Shown here: positions 1 through 8,120 of the stretch, piece by piece
Layout: the number at the start of each line of letters is the position of its first letter
Numbering within the stretch: position 1 is the stretch's first letter
NCBI RefSeq assembly: GCF_016125955.1
Contig: NZ_JADEVE010000215.1
Coordinates: forward strand, 1 to 64,000
Direction of reading: 5' to 3'
Length of the DNA stretch: 64,000 nucleotides
From: Acetomicrobium sp. S15 = DSM 107314
Lineage (GTDB): Bacteria > Synergistota > Synergistia > Synergistales > Thermosynergistaceae
Position numbers and translations under genes: made by a program
Notes under the pieces: generated by a model
The model's database searches: none
Told to the model about the DNA's origin: nothing
The model's input: only the letters and a program-made list of their open reading frames with translations

Positions 1-281
1 ACTTAATAAGCAACTACGACCGCTACGGGAAGGTCGATTCCCTCTTAGGAGAAAACGTACAAACGATTTCATCCAAAGAGAAAGCCGAAAAGTGCGTGGA
101 CGCAATTGTAAGCCTCATGAAGTCTTTGGACATGCCCTTAAAGCTGCGAGACGTGGGAGTCAAAGAAGACACGCTCGAAAAGATGGGCAAAGACACAATG
201 CTTCAGACCAGGCTTTTAGCCCATAACCCGAGGGAGGTGAAAGAAGAAGACGCCATAAGGTTTTTCAAGGAGGCGTATTGA
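1..281 (+). CDS. Iron-containing alcohol dehydrogenase, C-terminal fragment
   Basis: Open reading frame entering from the left edge; the first full codon is at 3 and the stop is TGA 279-281. About 92 residues are visible. The ending, with LRDVGVKEDTLEKM, a helix containing LAHNPREV and the final DAIRFFKEAY, is the typical C-terminus of group III Fe-dependent alcohol dehydrogenases. The metal ligands and NAD site lie outside the window, so the substrate cannot be judged. A permease and a tungsten aldehyde oxidoreductase follow, the same trio as at 24811-29200, which suggests an alcohol/aldehyde oxidation role. No terminator is obvious after it. Confidence 0.8.
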   Translation, partial: LISNYDRYGKVDSLLGENVQTISSKEKAEKCVDAIVSLMKSLDMPLKLRDVGVKEDTLEKMGKDTMLQTRLLAHNPREVKEEDAIRFFKEAY

Positions 282-590
282 TTGCTCTTCTTGTTTTAGG
301 ACATGAATCAAAGGCCTTTGACCTTAGGAGAACTATGATTGGGGGGTTGTTGGGTGGATAGGTTTATATATTTCGCCGCTTTGTGTTTTAGCAAACTTAA
401 CTTAGCTAAGCAGTATTTGATCTTGTATCTATGATGTTATATATTTGACATTAAGAATTTTTAATCTTTTGTTGTTTAGATTTGAATACAAAGCGAGATA
501 AGAAGCAGATCTATATAGATAAAAACCGAGGAGGTCTTAGCTCGATTTTGAAAGCTAATTTGGCAAATAAGCGGAAGGAGGAATAGAGAG
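282..590. other. Intergenic region, AT-rich leader of the permease gene
   Basis: A 309-base AT-rich gap with no convincing gene. It contains a TTGACA at 445-450, but no good -10 hexamer 16-18 bases downstream (the sequence there is TTTTGT/TTTGTT). A TATATA run lies at 512-517 without a good -35 partner. A promoter for the permease is likely somewhere here but I cannot place it. The region ends in a strong ribosome site, GGAAGGAGG, at 573-581. No hairpin followed by a T-run was seen after the upstream gene. Confidence 0.4.
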
Positions 591-1934
591 ATGGCGATAT
601 ATCGTCGCGAAAGCGGGATGGATATTGAACAGCCTTATTGGCCTTTGGGCATATTCAAAGTAAGATTGCCGCTGGTTCACTATAGGTGGGAATGGCCGGA
701 ATGTATTCAGGGGATCCTCCTTTGTGCCACGTGTTTGGGTGCCATACCAGTTTTGACCGAGGTTTTGGGTGTTCCATTCGAAATAGCCTGGGGAATGGTT
801 ATAATTAATGGATTTTTATATATGCTTCATGCTCATTTGGGGGATCCCGTTGTGCCAGGATGGATTACGCCCGCCATTCCTTTGGTGGTAGCTTGGCTCA
901 ACACTTATGCTATAGGGCCGGAGAGGACCAAAGCCTTAGTGGCGCTTCAGCTTTCCATTGGTATTTTCTTTGTCTTCATGGGTATTACCGGGCTAGCCAA
1001 GCGTCTGATAGCTATGGTGCCAAATTCCCTCAAGGCAGGTATACTTCTTGGTGCCGGTTTCGCAGCAGTTATGGGGGAATTTCGCCCGGGTGGGCGCTTT
1101 GGGCAATTTCCTTTTACGTTGGCTTTGAGTGGCTTATTTGCTTATTATTTACTTTTTTCTAAAAGCTTTACAGACGTGCGGGAAAAGCATCCTTTCTTAA
1201 ATAAAGCTGGAAGATTTGGAATGTTACCTGCTTTAGTTCTAGCGATAATCTTGGGGCCGTTATTCGGAGAATTATCTATTCCTAAGGTCGAGATTGGGAA
1301 TATATTTTTCCTCCCTCCCATCAGGGAGATAATAAATTATGTCAGTCCATTTGCTATCGGATTTCCCTCCTTGGCTATATTCTTGAACGCCCTTCCTCTC
1401 ATGTTTTCCGCCTATATTATAGCCTTTGGTGATTTTGTTACCGCTGAAGCCTTAATAACTGAGGCGGATAAAGCAAGAAGAGATGAAAAGATTGACTTCA
1501 ACGCGGATCGCTCTAATCTGATAAGCGGTGTTCGCAACATAATCGAGGCACTGATTTCGCCGTACACTCAGTTGTGCGGTCCCTTGTGGGCAGCCGTCAC
1601 TGCCTCTGTAGCACAGCGATACCAAGAGGGAAGAGAAGGAATGGACTCCATCTTTAGCGGCGCTGGCACATTTAGGGTTACCACATTCATTGCTGTTGCT
1701 ACGATACCAGTGGTAACTCTAGTGAGGCCGATCCTGCCGGTTGCGCTCTCTATCACGTTGTTGGTGCAAGGATTTGTATGTGCCAGGGTGGGGATGAACA
1801 TGATCCGCACAAATGAGGAGATGGGGGTAGCTGGCGTCATGGCCGCCGTTTTGGCCATCAGAGGAGCTGCCTGGGGGTTAGCTGTGGGAATATTACTCTA
1901 TCTGTTAGTGCAGTATCGAAGGGGTAAAGAATAA
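591..1934 (+). CDS. Polytopic membrane permease of the UraA/SulP-like kind, substrate unknown
   Basis: A 447-residue very hydrophobic protein with roughly 12 apparent membrane segments and a short hydrophilic N-terminus. The ATG has an excellent ribosome site (GGAAGGAGG at 573-581). The segment GDPVVPGWITPAIPLV, with a proline/glycine-rich break in a membrane helix, resembles the half-helix regions of the APC/SLC23-SLC26 fold (nucleobase, sulfate and molybdate permeases), but I do not recognise the exact family. It lies between an alcohol dehydrogenase end and a tungsten aldehyde oxidoreductase, so an organic acid or amino compound is a plausible cargo; oxyanion uptake is an alternative. Function is inference from fold and context. 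Confidence 0.6.
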   Translation: MAIYRRESGMDIEQPYWPLGIFKVRLPLVHYRWEWPECIQGILLCATCLGAIPVLTEVLGVPFEIAWGMVIINGFLYMLHAHLGDPVVPGWITPAIPLVVAWLNTYAIGPERTKALVALQLSIGIFFVFMGITGLAKRLIAMVPNSLKAGILLGAGFAAVMGEFRPGGRFGQFPFTLALSGLFAYYLLFSKSFTDVREKHPFLNKAGRFGMLPALVLAIILGPLFGELSIPKVEIGNIFFLPPIREIINYVSPFAIGFPSLAIFLNALPLMFSAYIIAFGDFVTAEALITEADKARRDEKIDFNADRSNLISGVRNIIEALISPYTQLCGPLWAAVTASVAQRYQEGREGMDSIFSGAGTFRVTTFIAVATIPVVTLVRPILPVALSITLLVQGFVCARVGMNMIRTNEEMGVAGVMAAVLAIRGAAWGLAVGILLYLLVQYRRGKE

Positions 1935-2030
1935 AGTTTCGCCGAGTCATCGTTTGTCGAAGCTTTGCGTTCAACGCGAGGAGCTTATTCCGAGCGCCGA
2001 GGAGAAATCGGACGAGGAAAGGTTGATTCA
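1935..2030 (+). other. Possible structured RNA or gene remnant upstream of a terminator
   Basis: Between the permease stop and the 2031-2064 hairpin lies a stretch rich in small inverted repeats. GCGT 1967-1970 pairs with ACGC 1974-1977, nested inside AAGCT 1960-1964 with AGCTT 1982-1986. CCGA 1997-2000 pairs with TCGG 2008-2011. I do not recognise an Rfam family. It could be a structured 3' UTR, a small RNA ending at the terminator, or decayed coding DNA. Confidence 0.2.
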
Positions 2031-2064
2031 CTAAACCCCTCAAGCAGAGTCTTGAGGGGTTTAG
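2031..2064. terminator. Perfect 14-bp hairpin, probable bidirectional terminator
   Basis: CTAAACCCCTCAAG (2031-2044) and CTTGAGGGGTTTAG (2051-2064) are exact reverse complements around the loop CAGAGT. No long T-run follows on the + strand, so termination efficiency is uncertain. It separates the permease gene from the aldehyde oxidoreductase gene. Confidence 0.65.
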
Positions 2065-2126
2065 CTTGGAAGAGATGTGGTAATATTAATGAAATGGCAT
2101 AAATATCGTTAAATGGGGGGTTTTTC

Positions 2127-4010
2127 ATGCCGTATGGTTACAATGGTAAAATTTTGCGGGTGAACTTGAGCGATGCGAGCATTAAAACAGAGGAGTTCGA
2201 CGAAGCATTCTATCGCACCTATATGGGGGGCTCGGGTCTAATTGTCTATTACCTGCTGAAGGAGCTTAAACCTAAGGTAGATCCGCTTTCTCCCGACAAC
2301 ATTCTGATATTTGCCTCTGGTGCACTGACAGGGGCGCGCGTGGGAGGAATGTGCAGGTATGCCGTAGGAGCCAAATCTCCACTGACTGGTGGCTTTGGCG
2401 AATCGGAAGCCGGTGGCTTCTGGGGGCCGGAGCTGAAGACGGCGGGCTTTGACGCTATCGTAATAGAGGGGAAGGCTGAAAAGCCCGTGTATCTGTATGT
2501 TAAGGATGGGTCGGCAGAAGTTCGCGACGCCTCTCACCTCTGGGGAAAAACAACTGGAGAAACTCAGGAAGCTATCAGAAATGAGGTGGGAGACTCCAGA
2601 GTCAGGGTGGCACAGATCGGCCCAGCAGGGGAGAGGATGGTGCGGTTTGCCTGCGTAACCAATAACCTCAAACATTTTAATGGCAGAAACGGCCTTGGGG
2701 CGGTTATGGGATCTAAGAATTTGAAGGCCGTAGCCGTAAGAGGAACTAAAGACGTGCCGGCAGCCGATCCGACCACTCTATCCGAGATCGCCAGGAGGTT
2801 AGCCAAGGCGGTCCAAGAAAACCCTCTCGCCAAGGGTCTCTACGAATGGGGCACAGCCGCTGCGGTGACAGGAAACAACGCTTTAGGTATCCTTCCGACC
2901 AAGAATTTCCACTATGGCGAGTTTGAGAAGGCACAAAATATCAGTGCCGCAAGGATGGTAGACACCATCTTGGCGGCGAGAGAAGGGTGTTTCGCTTGCC
3001 CGGTGCGCTGTAAGCGCGTTGTGCGCTCAGAAGAACACGGGATTGATCCCGCTTATGGCGGACCAGAATATGAAACACTTGCTGCCCTCGGCTCTCTTTG
3101 CATGGTTGATGACTTAAACGCGGTTGCCTTAGGAAATCAGATTTGCAATCAATATACCATGGATACTATAAGCGCTGGCATGGTTATAGCGTGGGCTATG
3201 GAATGCTTCGAGGCCGGTATATTGACAAAGTCCGATACAGACGGCATAGAACTTACCTTTGGCAACGCTCAGGCGATGTTGCAGATGTTGGAGAAAATTG
3301 GCAAACGAGAGGGTTTTGGTGACATATTGGCCGAAGGTTCGGTCAGGGCCGCTCAGAAAGTAGGTAGAGGTTCTGATAAATGCGTCCTCGCCATAAAGGG
3401 GCAGGAGCTGCCCATGCATGACCCAAGAGGCAAGTATGCGGTGGGTTTGGGATATGCGACCTGTGAGCGTGGTGCTGACCATATGGTTGTGGGCCATGAC
3501 ACGATGTTAAATACCGAAAGCTATAGCTTTGTAAACACCATGCCTCCTATGGGGGTTTATTCTCCCACGAGTGCAACGGAGTATTCACCACTCAAAGTCA
3601 GGACGTTCACATATTTGAGCTATTGGTGGAGTTTTTTCAACGAGGCTGGAATATGCCAATTTGTCCCCGTTCCGAGGAGCGCCATGCCCATTTCCGATGT
3701 GTTGGGCGCATTAAAGGCTTACACTGGCTGGAACACCTCCCTTTGGGAGGTCATGAAGGCCGGCGAAAGAGGTATAACCATGGCGAGGGTCTTTAACCTG
3801 AGGGAAGGATTTTCGGCAAGCGACGACAAGTTCCCGGAGAGGCTTCATCAGCCGTTAGAGAACGGTGCCATGAAAGGTGCTTTTGTGCCTAAGGAAGATC
3901 TAAACAAAGCCATAAAACTTTATTACAGCATGATGGGCTGGGACGAAAATGGTGTCCCCACCGAAGAGAAGCTGCTTGAGTTGGGGCTTGATTGGCTGGT
4001 GCAAAAATGA
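2127..4010 (+). CDS. aor: Tungsten-containing aldehyde:ferredoxin oxidoreductase
   Basis: Oxidises aldehydes to carboxylic acids with ferredoxin in the cytoplasm, using a tungsto-bispyranopterin and one [4Fe-4S] cluster. At 627 residues it is full length for the AOR family. The N-terminus (YNGKILRVNLS, then YMGGSGL) is typical. Cluster cysteines are visible at C288, C291, C295 and C510 (CFACPVRC, then AGICQF), the first three numbered as in the Pyrococcus enzyme. The pterin-binding GPAGER and LGAVMGSKNLKA motifs are present. The ATG follows a GGGGGG ribosome site. A second AOR lies at 27359, and a MoaD-like protein at 49515 could serve cofactor synthesis. Next to CoA-transferase, dehydrogenase and aminotransferase genes, it may oxidise a semialdehyde; the substrate is inference. 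Confidence 0.93.
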   Translation: MPYGYNGKILRVNLSDASIKTEEFDEAFYRTYMGGSGLIVYYLLKELKPKVDPLSPDNILIFASGALTGARVGGMCRYAVGAKSPLTGGFGESEAGGFWGPELKTAGFDAIVIEGKAEKPVYLYVKDGSAEVRDASHLWGKTTGETQEAIRNEVGDSRVRVAQIGPAGERMVRFACVTNNLKHFNGRNGLGAVMGSKNLKAVAVRGTKDVPAADPTTLSEIARRLAKAVQENPLAKGLYEWGTAAAVTGNNALGILPTKNFHYGEFEKAQNISAARMVDTILAAREGCFACPVRCKRVVRSEEHGIDPAYGGPEYETLAALGSLCMVDDLNAVALGNQICNQYTMDTISAGMVIAWAMECFEAGILTKSDTDGIELTFGNAQAMLQMLEKIGKREGFGDILAEGSVRAAQKVGRGSDKCVLAIKGQELPMHDPRGKYAVGLGYATCERGADHMVVGHDTMLNTESYSFVNTMPPMGVYSPTSATEYSPLKVRTFTYLSYWWSFFNEAGICQFVPVPRSAMPISDVLGALKAYTGWNTSLWEVMKAGERGITMARVFNLREGFSASDDKFPERLHQPLENGAMKGAFVPKEDLNKAIKLYYSMMGWDENGVPTEEKLLELGLDWLVQK

Positions 4011-4024
4011 GTTGAGCATCTTTT

Positions 4025-4062
4025 GCTTATGAGGTCGCCCGTTTTTGGGAGGCCTCATAAGC
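4025..4062. terminator. Hairpin between AOR and CoA-transferase genes
   Basis: GCTTATGAGG (4025-4034) pairs perfectly with CCTCATAAGC (4053-4062), with additional CCC/GGG pairing inside the loop. There is no T-run after it and the next ribosome site (AAGGAGGGA) starts 15 bases later. A partial terminator or mRNA-processing hairpin within one operon fits better than a full stop. Confidence 0.45.
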
Positions 4063-4090
4063 GCGCAGAAGATTTTAAGGAGGGAGCGCA

Positions 4091-5581
4091 ATGGGTGAGC
4101 TGAGCTGCGATGTTGAGTCAAGAGTCCGCAATGCGTCTTTGCGTTCTCGCATTATGTCTCCTCAAGAAGCTGCCAAAATTGTAAAGGATGGCATGTGTGT
4201 AGGGTGTAGCGGGTTTACCCCATCCGGCTATCCTAAAGCTGTGCCGCTGGCCGTGGCAGAGAGGGTGCGCAAGGGAGAAAGACTGCAAATAACCCTCTGG
4301 ACCGGAGCTTCCGTGGGGCCGGAACTCGACGGAGAGCTCACTGAAGCTGGGGCCATACTCAGACGCTTTCCGTATCAGACCGAAGAGCGGATAAGGAAGG
4401 CCATCAACGAGGGCAGAGTGTCGTTCCAAGACCTCCATCTCTCCATGACTGCCCAAAATATGCGATACGGCTTCTACGGCAATATGGATTTGGCCATCGT
4501 CGAAGCTGTGGCCGTAACCGAAGAAGGTCATCTCATTCCGTCCACATCCGTCGGCAACTCTCCTACCTTTGTCAAGAAAGCAAAAGAAGTGATTGTGGAG
4601 ATCAATCTCACCCAGCCATTGGAGCTCGAAGGGTTACACGATATCCACATCCCGGATGACCCGCCAAACAGAAAACCCATACCGATCGTAAAGGTGGGCG
4701 ATCGCGTGGGTACGCCGTACATAGAGTGCGGTACGGACAAAATTGCAGCTATAGTATTCTGCGATATACCCGACAAACAACGCCCTCTATCTTCTATAGA
4801 CGAGACGAGCGGGCGAATGGCCCAAAATTTGTTAGACCTTTTAGATTTGGAAGTAAAGGCAGCTCGATTGCCCAAAAAACTCTTACCCTTGCAATCGGGA
4901 GTCGGAAGCGTCGCTAATGCCGTGATGGCAGGGCTTATGGAATGGCCTGCTGACGGCCTTTTGGTTTACACAGAGGTCATTCAGGATTCTGTTTTGGATC
5001 TATTCGATGCTGGGAAGTTAGATTTCGCCTCGGGAACGTCTTTCACCCCGAGCCCTCAAGGAGCTCAGAGGCTTTATTCCAACCTCACAGGATACAGAAA
5101 CAAGGTGCTGCTGCGACCTCAAGAGATAAGCAATCACCCCGAGGTCATAAGGCGATTGGGGGTCATCTCGATGAACACGGCCATAGAGGTGGATATATAC
5201 GGTCATGTCAATTCCACCATGGTGTCTGGCACTCGGATGATGAACGGCATCGGCGGCTCCGGCGACTTTGCCAGAAACGCGTATCTTTCCATTTTTCTCT
5301 GTCCCTCTACGGCAAAAGGCGATGCCGTTTCCAGGGTTGTTCCGTTCTGCTCTCATGTGGACCACACGGAACACGATGTGGATGTAGTGGTGACGGAGTA
5401 TGGTGTAGCTGACCTGCGAGGGCTCTCTCCTCGCGAGCGTGCCCGCCAGATTGTAGAAAAGTGCGCTCACCCGGACTACAGACCGCTCTTAGAAGATTAC
5501 ATGCGAAGGGCTGAATCCAAGGGAGGCCACGAGCCTCACCTCTTAGACGAATGTTTCTCTAAGCGCCTTCGCGAGAAGTAG
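4091..5581 (+). CDS. Succinyl-CoA:acetate CoA-transferase / acetyl-CoA hydrolase family protein
   Basis: A 496-residue, full-length member of the AarC/Cat1/Ach1 family. The catalytic glutamate is E295 in LLVYTEVIQDSV, matching E294 of AarC. Family motifs GGSGDFARNA and the C-terminal VVVTEYGVADLRG are intact. The enzyme moves CoA between succinyl-CoA (or another acyl-CoA) and acetate. With sucCD and the methylmalonyl-CoA branch in the same window, a role in the succinate-propionate cycle is reasonable, but the immediate neighbours (AOR, hydroxyacid dehydrogenase, aminotransferase) could instead supply another acid. The start is ATG 4091 with AAGGAGGGA upstream. Confidence 0.88.
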   Translation: MGELSCDVESRVRNASLRSRIMSPQEAAKIVKDGMCVGCSGFTPSGYPKAVPLAVAERVRKGERLQITLWTGASVGPELDGELTEAGAILRRFPYQTEERIRKAINEGRVSFQDLHLSMTAQNMRYGFYGNMDLAIVEAVAVTEEGHLIPSTSVGNSPTFVKKAKEVIVEINLTQPLELEGLHDIHIPDDPPNRKPIPIVKVGDRVGTPYIECGTDKIAAIVFCDIPDKQRPLSSIDETSGRMAQNLLDLLDLEVKAARLPKKLLPLQSGVGSVANAVMAGLMEWPADGLLVYTEVIQDSVLDLFDAGKLDFASGTSFTPSPQGAQRLYSNLTGYRNKVLLRPQEISNHPEVIRRLGVISMNTAIEVDIYGHVNSTMVSGTRMMNGIGGSGDFARNAYLSIFLCPSTAKGDAVSRVVPFCSHVDHTEHDVDVVVTEYGVADLRGLSPRERARQIVEKCAHPDYRPLLEDYMRRAESKGGHEPHLLDECFSKRLREK

Positions 5582-5697
5582 CTCTTATTTCTTTGCGATA
5601 TCCTTGCTTTGTTGGTACCTTTAAAGATTTTAACGCTATCGAACGGCCATGCGGCTTGCCAAGAAGGCATTCTCAAGAAGAAGGGGAGAATAAACCC

Positions 5698-6573
5698 GTG
5701 AGAATAGGTTTCATCGGATTGGGGACCATGGGGAGCCGAATGGCATCTCGTTTACTTGATTCAGGATATCCCCTCTTGGTTTACAATCGAACTGCGGCCA
5801 AGCTGAAACCTCTAATTGTCGAGGGAGCTCTGGCCGCAAGCTCCGTCGATGAGGTTTCGAAAGAAGCGGATGTGCTGTTCACCAGCTTGTCCATGCCCGC
5901 CGATGCAGAAGAAGTTTACTTGGGCGAAAACGGGGTTTTATCAAAAGGGCATGAAGAATTGGTCTGCGTAGATTGCACTACTGTAGGCGTAGATACTAGC
6001 CGGAAGATCTATGCCGAAGCGGTCAAGCGAAGGATTTTTTATCTGGACGCTCCGGTCAGCGGCGGCCCGGAGGGGGCCGAAAAGGGAACTCTGACTGTTA
6101 TGGTAGGGGGAGACCGCGAGGCTTTCATCAGGGTGGAACCAGTGTTGAGAGTTATTGGGGAAAATATTCAATATTTAGGGGAAAGTGGTTCGGGGAGCGC
6201 GGCAAAGTTGGTCAATCAATACTTGGTGGCGGTCAATCTCCTGGCCGCTGCGGAGGCGATGGTCGCTGCGGGGAAAATCGGGCTGAACCAAAAGCAGCTC
6301 TACGAACTGCTGCGTGTCAGTTACGGTCAAAGCAGGATGTTAGAACGCCTCATGGAGCAATTTGTCCTCCCAGGCAACTTTGAACCCGGAGGCGCGATGA
6401 AATACCTGCTGAAAGATTTGCGCCTTTCAAATAAGCTGCTCTCTCAAAGCGGCATGGAGCCGATATCTGGCAAGGTTGCCCAGGATGCCTATGAAAAAGC
6501 CTTCTTGGCCGGGTGGGGAGACAAAGACATGGCCTCCATATATTGTTGGCTGGCAGATAAGCTTGCTGACTGA
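5698..6573 (+). CDS. NAD(P)-dependent 3-hydroxyisobutyrate dehydrogenase family (beta-hydroxyacid dehydrogenase)
   Basis: A 291-residue protein beginning MRIGFIGLGTMG, a Rossmann nucleotide site at the extreme N-terminus. The substrate motif DAPVSGGPEGAEKG lies near residue 117 and the catalytic lysine is K170 in GSAAKLVNQ. I start at GTG 5698, preceded by AAGGGGAG at 5681-5688; the open frame extends upstream to 5593 but that part is not protein-like and would delay the Rossmann strand by 35 residues. It interconverts beta-hydroxyacids and semialdehydes (3-hydroxyisobutyrate, 3-hydroxypropionate, tartronate or glyoxylate-type). Placed before a class III aminotransferase, it could handle the semialdehyde made by that enzyme. 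Confidence 0.85.
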   Translation: MRIGFIGLGTMGSRMASRLLDSGYPLLVYNRTAAKLKPLIVEGALAASSVDEVSKEADVLFTSLSMPADAEEVYLGENGVLSKGHEELVCVDCTTVGVDTSRKIYAEAVKRRIFYLDAPVSGGPEGAEKGTLTVMVGGDREAFIRVEPVLRVIGENIQYLGESGSGSAAKLVNQYLVAVNLLAAAEAMVAAGKIGLNQKQLYELLRVSYGQSRMLERLMEQFVLPGNFEPGGAMKYLLKDLRLSNKLLSQSGMEPISGKVAQDAYEKAFLAGWGDKDMASIYCWLADKLAD

Positions 6574-6671
6574 TTTAGTTTACGATAACCCATGTGATAT
6601 CTACAAGGTAAATGATGCTACCTGCGAGATGCAGCGTATGGTAGTAAAGCATAGATAGGAGGTAATACATC

Positions 6672-8033
6672 ATGGAAAACCTGCACATTGATGCAAAAAG
6701 GGTGAAAGAACTGGACAAAAAATACAACCTTCACTCCTGGAGCGCCCAAGGCGCCCTTGACCCGGCTGTAATAACGAAGGCAGAAGGGATATATCTTTGG
6801 GATGCAAACGGCAAGCGATATTTTGACATGTCCTCCCAGCTCGTTAACGTTAACATCGGCCACGGCAATAAGAAGGTTATAGAGGCCATAAAGCTTCAGG
6901 CAGAGAAACTGCCTTATCTTGAACCTAAGTATGCCATAGACGTAAGAGCAGAGCTCGCCAGGAAGGTTATAGAAGAAGTGGCTCCAGAAAATATGGGAAA
7001 GGTCTTTTTTACCCTCGGAGGCGCCGACGCCAACGAAAATGCCATCAAGATAGCGAGGATGTATACGGGTCGCAACAAGATCTTTTCCCGCTACCGCTCC
7101 TACCATGGCGCCACATACGGTGCTGCAAACCTGACGGGCGAACCGAGGAGATTCCCATCGGAACCCGGCATCCCAGGTTTTGTGAAGTTCTTTGACCCTT
7201 ACCTTTATAGGGCCGGCATTGACTTCCCCAGCGAGGAAGCTGCAAGCAAATACTACGTAGACAAGTTCAGAGAGCAAGTCTTATACGAGGGGCCTAAAAA
7301 CGTGGCTGCCGTGTTTTTGGAAACCGTCACTGGCAGTAACGGCGTGATCATACCTCCTAAAGGATATTTAACCGGCATAAGGGAAGTATGCGACGAATTT
7401 GGGATAGTTATGGTATGTGACGAAGTCATGTGCGGATGGGGCAGGACGGGCGAGTGGTTTGCGGTAAATAACTGGAACGTTAAGCCTGACATTATCACAT
7501 TTGCCAAGGGCATAACCTGCGGCTATGTGCCTTTGGGCGGCGTAATCGTGAGTAAGGAGATCGCTTCACACTTTGACGATCATCCCCTCCTGTGTGGCCT
7601 CACCTACAGCGCTCATCCCATAAGCTGTGCCGCCGGCATAGCCACAATAGACGTGTATAAGGAAGAAAATCTCCTACAGAACTCCAAGGAGATGGGTAGG
7701 GTTTTGGGAGAGGAATTGGAGAGGCTCAAGGAAAAGCACGCCTGCGTGGGCGATGTGCGATATATAGGGCTATTTTCCGCTGTTGAGCTCGTTAAGGACA
7801 AAAAGACTAAAGAGGCGCTCGTTTCCTACGGGAGCGACCCGGAGCGCATCATGCCAAAGATAATAAGGATGCTCTTCGAGAAGGGCTTTTCTACGTATTC
7901 CCACGAGAACATCATAATAGTAGCCCCTCCGCTCATCATAAAAGAAGACGAACTTAGAGAAGCGATGCTCATATTTGACGATGTTTTGGGCTGGGTAGAT
8001 TCATATGTTGTCGAACAACAGAAAAGTCAGTAA
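6672..8033 (+). CDS. Class III PLP-dependent aminotransferase (omega-amino acid:pyruvate type)
   Basis: A 453-residue, full-length class III (subgroup II) aminotransferase. The PLP Schiff-base lysine is K279 in ITFAKGITCGYVPLGG, the ring-nitrogen aspartate is D250 in VCDEVMCGWGRTG, and YHGATYGA is the phosphate-side motif. Relatives use beta-alanine, taurine, beta-aminoisobutyrate or 4-aminobutyrate with pyruvate; the sequence alone does not decide. The preceding beta-hydroxyacid dehydrogenase, CoA-transferase and AOR suggest a route from an omega- or beta-amino acid through a semialdehyde to an acyl-CoA (inference). ATG 6672 has AGGAGG at 6657-6662. A strong terminator follows. Confidence 0.85.
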   Translation: MENLHIDAKRVKELDKKYNLHSWSAQGALDPAVITKAEGIYLWDANGKRYFDMSSQLVNVNIGHGNKKVIEAIKLQAEKLPYLEPKYAIDVRAELARKVIEEVAPENMGKVFFTLGGADANENAIKIARMYTGRNKIFSRYRSYHGATYGAANLTGEPRRFPSEPGIPGFVKFFDPYLYRAGIDFPSEEAASKYYVDKFREQVLYEGPKNVAAVFLETVTGSNGVIIPPKGYLTGIREVCDEFGIVMVCDEVMCGWGRTGEWFAVNNWNVKPDIITFAKGITCGYVPLGGVIVSKEIASHFDDHPLLCGLTYSAHPISCAAGIATIDVYKEENLLQNSKEMGRVLGEELERLKEKHACVGDVRYIGLFSAVELVKDKKTKEALVSYGSDPERIMPKIIRMLFEKGFSTYSHENIIIVAPPLIIKEDELREAMLIFDDVLGWVDSYVVEQQKSQ

Positions 8034-8063
8034 ATATAACAATTAGTTTGACCAATGTGTTAC

Positions 8064-8095
8064 AATAGGGCTCGATTGCCGAGCCCTATTTTTTT
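8064..8095 (+). terminator. Rho-independent terminator between aminotransferase and sucC
   Basis: AATAGGGCTC (8064-8073) pairs with GAGCCCTATT (8081-8090) around GATTGCC, followed by a T-run to 8095. It sits only 26 bases before the sucC start, leaving no room for a separate promoter downstream, so it may be leaky or act as an attenuator. Confidence 0.85.
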
Positions 8096-8120
8096 AAACG
8101 ATCCCTTGGAGGTGTCATTA

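Noticed and set aside
445-473. TTGACA at 445-450 as a promoter for the permease
   Set aside because: No acceptable -10 hexamer is found at 16-18 bases; kept only as a remark.
6618-7277. Minus-strand open frame of 219 codons opposite the aminotransferase start
   Set aside because: Covers the conserved N-terminal half of a class III aminotransferase and lacks its own leader signals.
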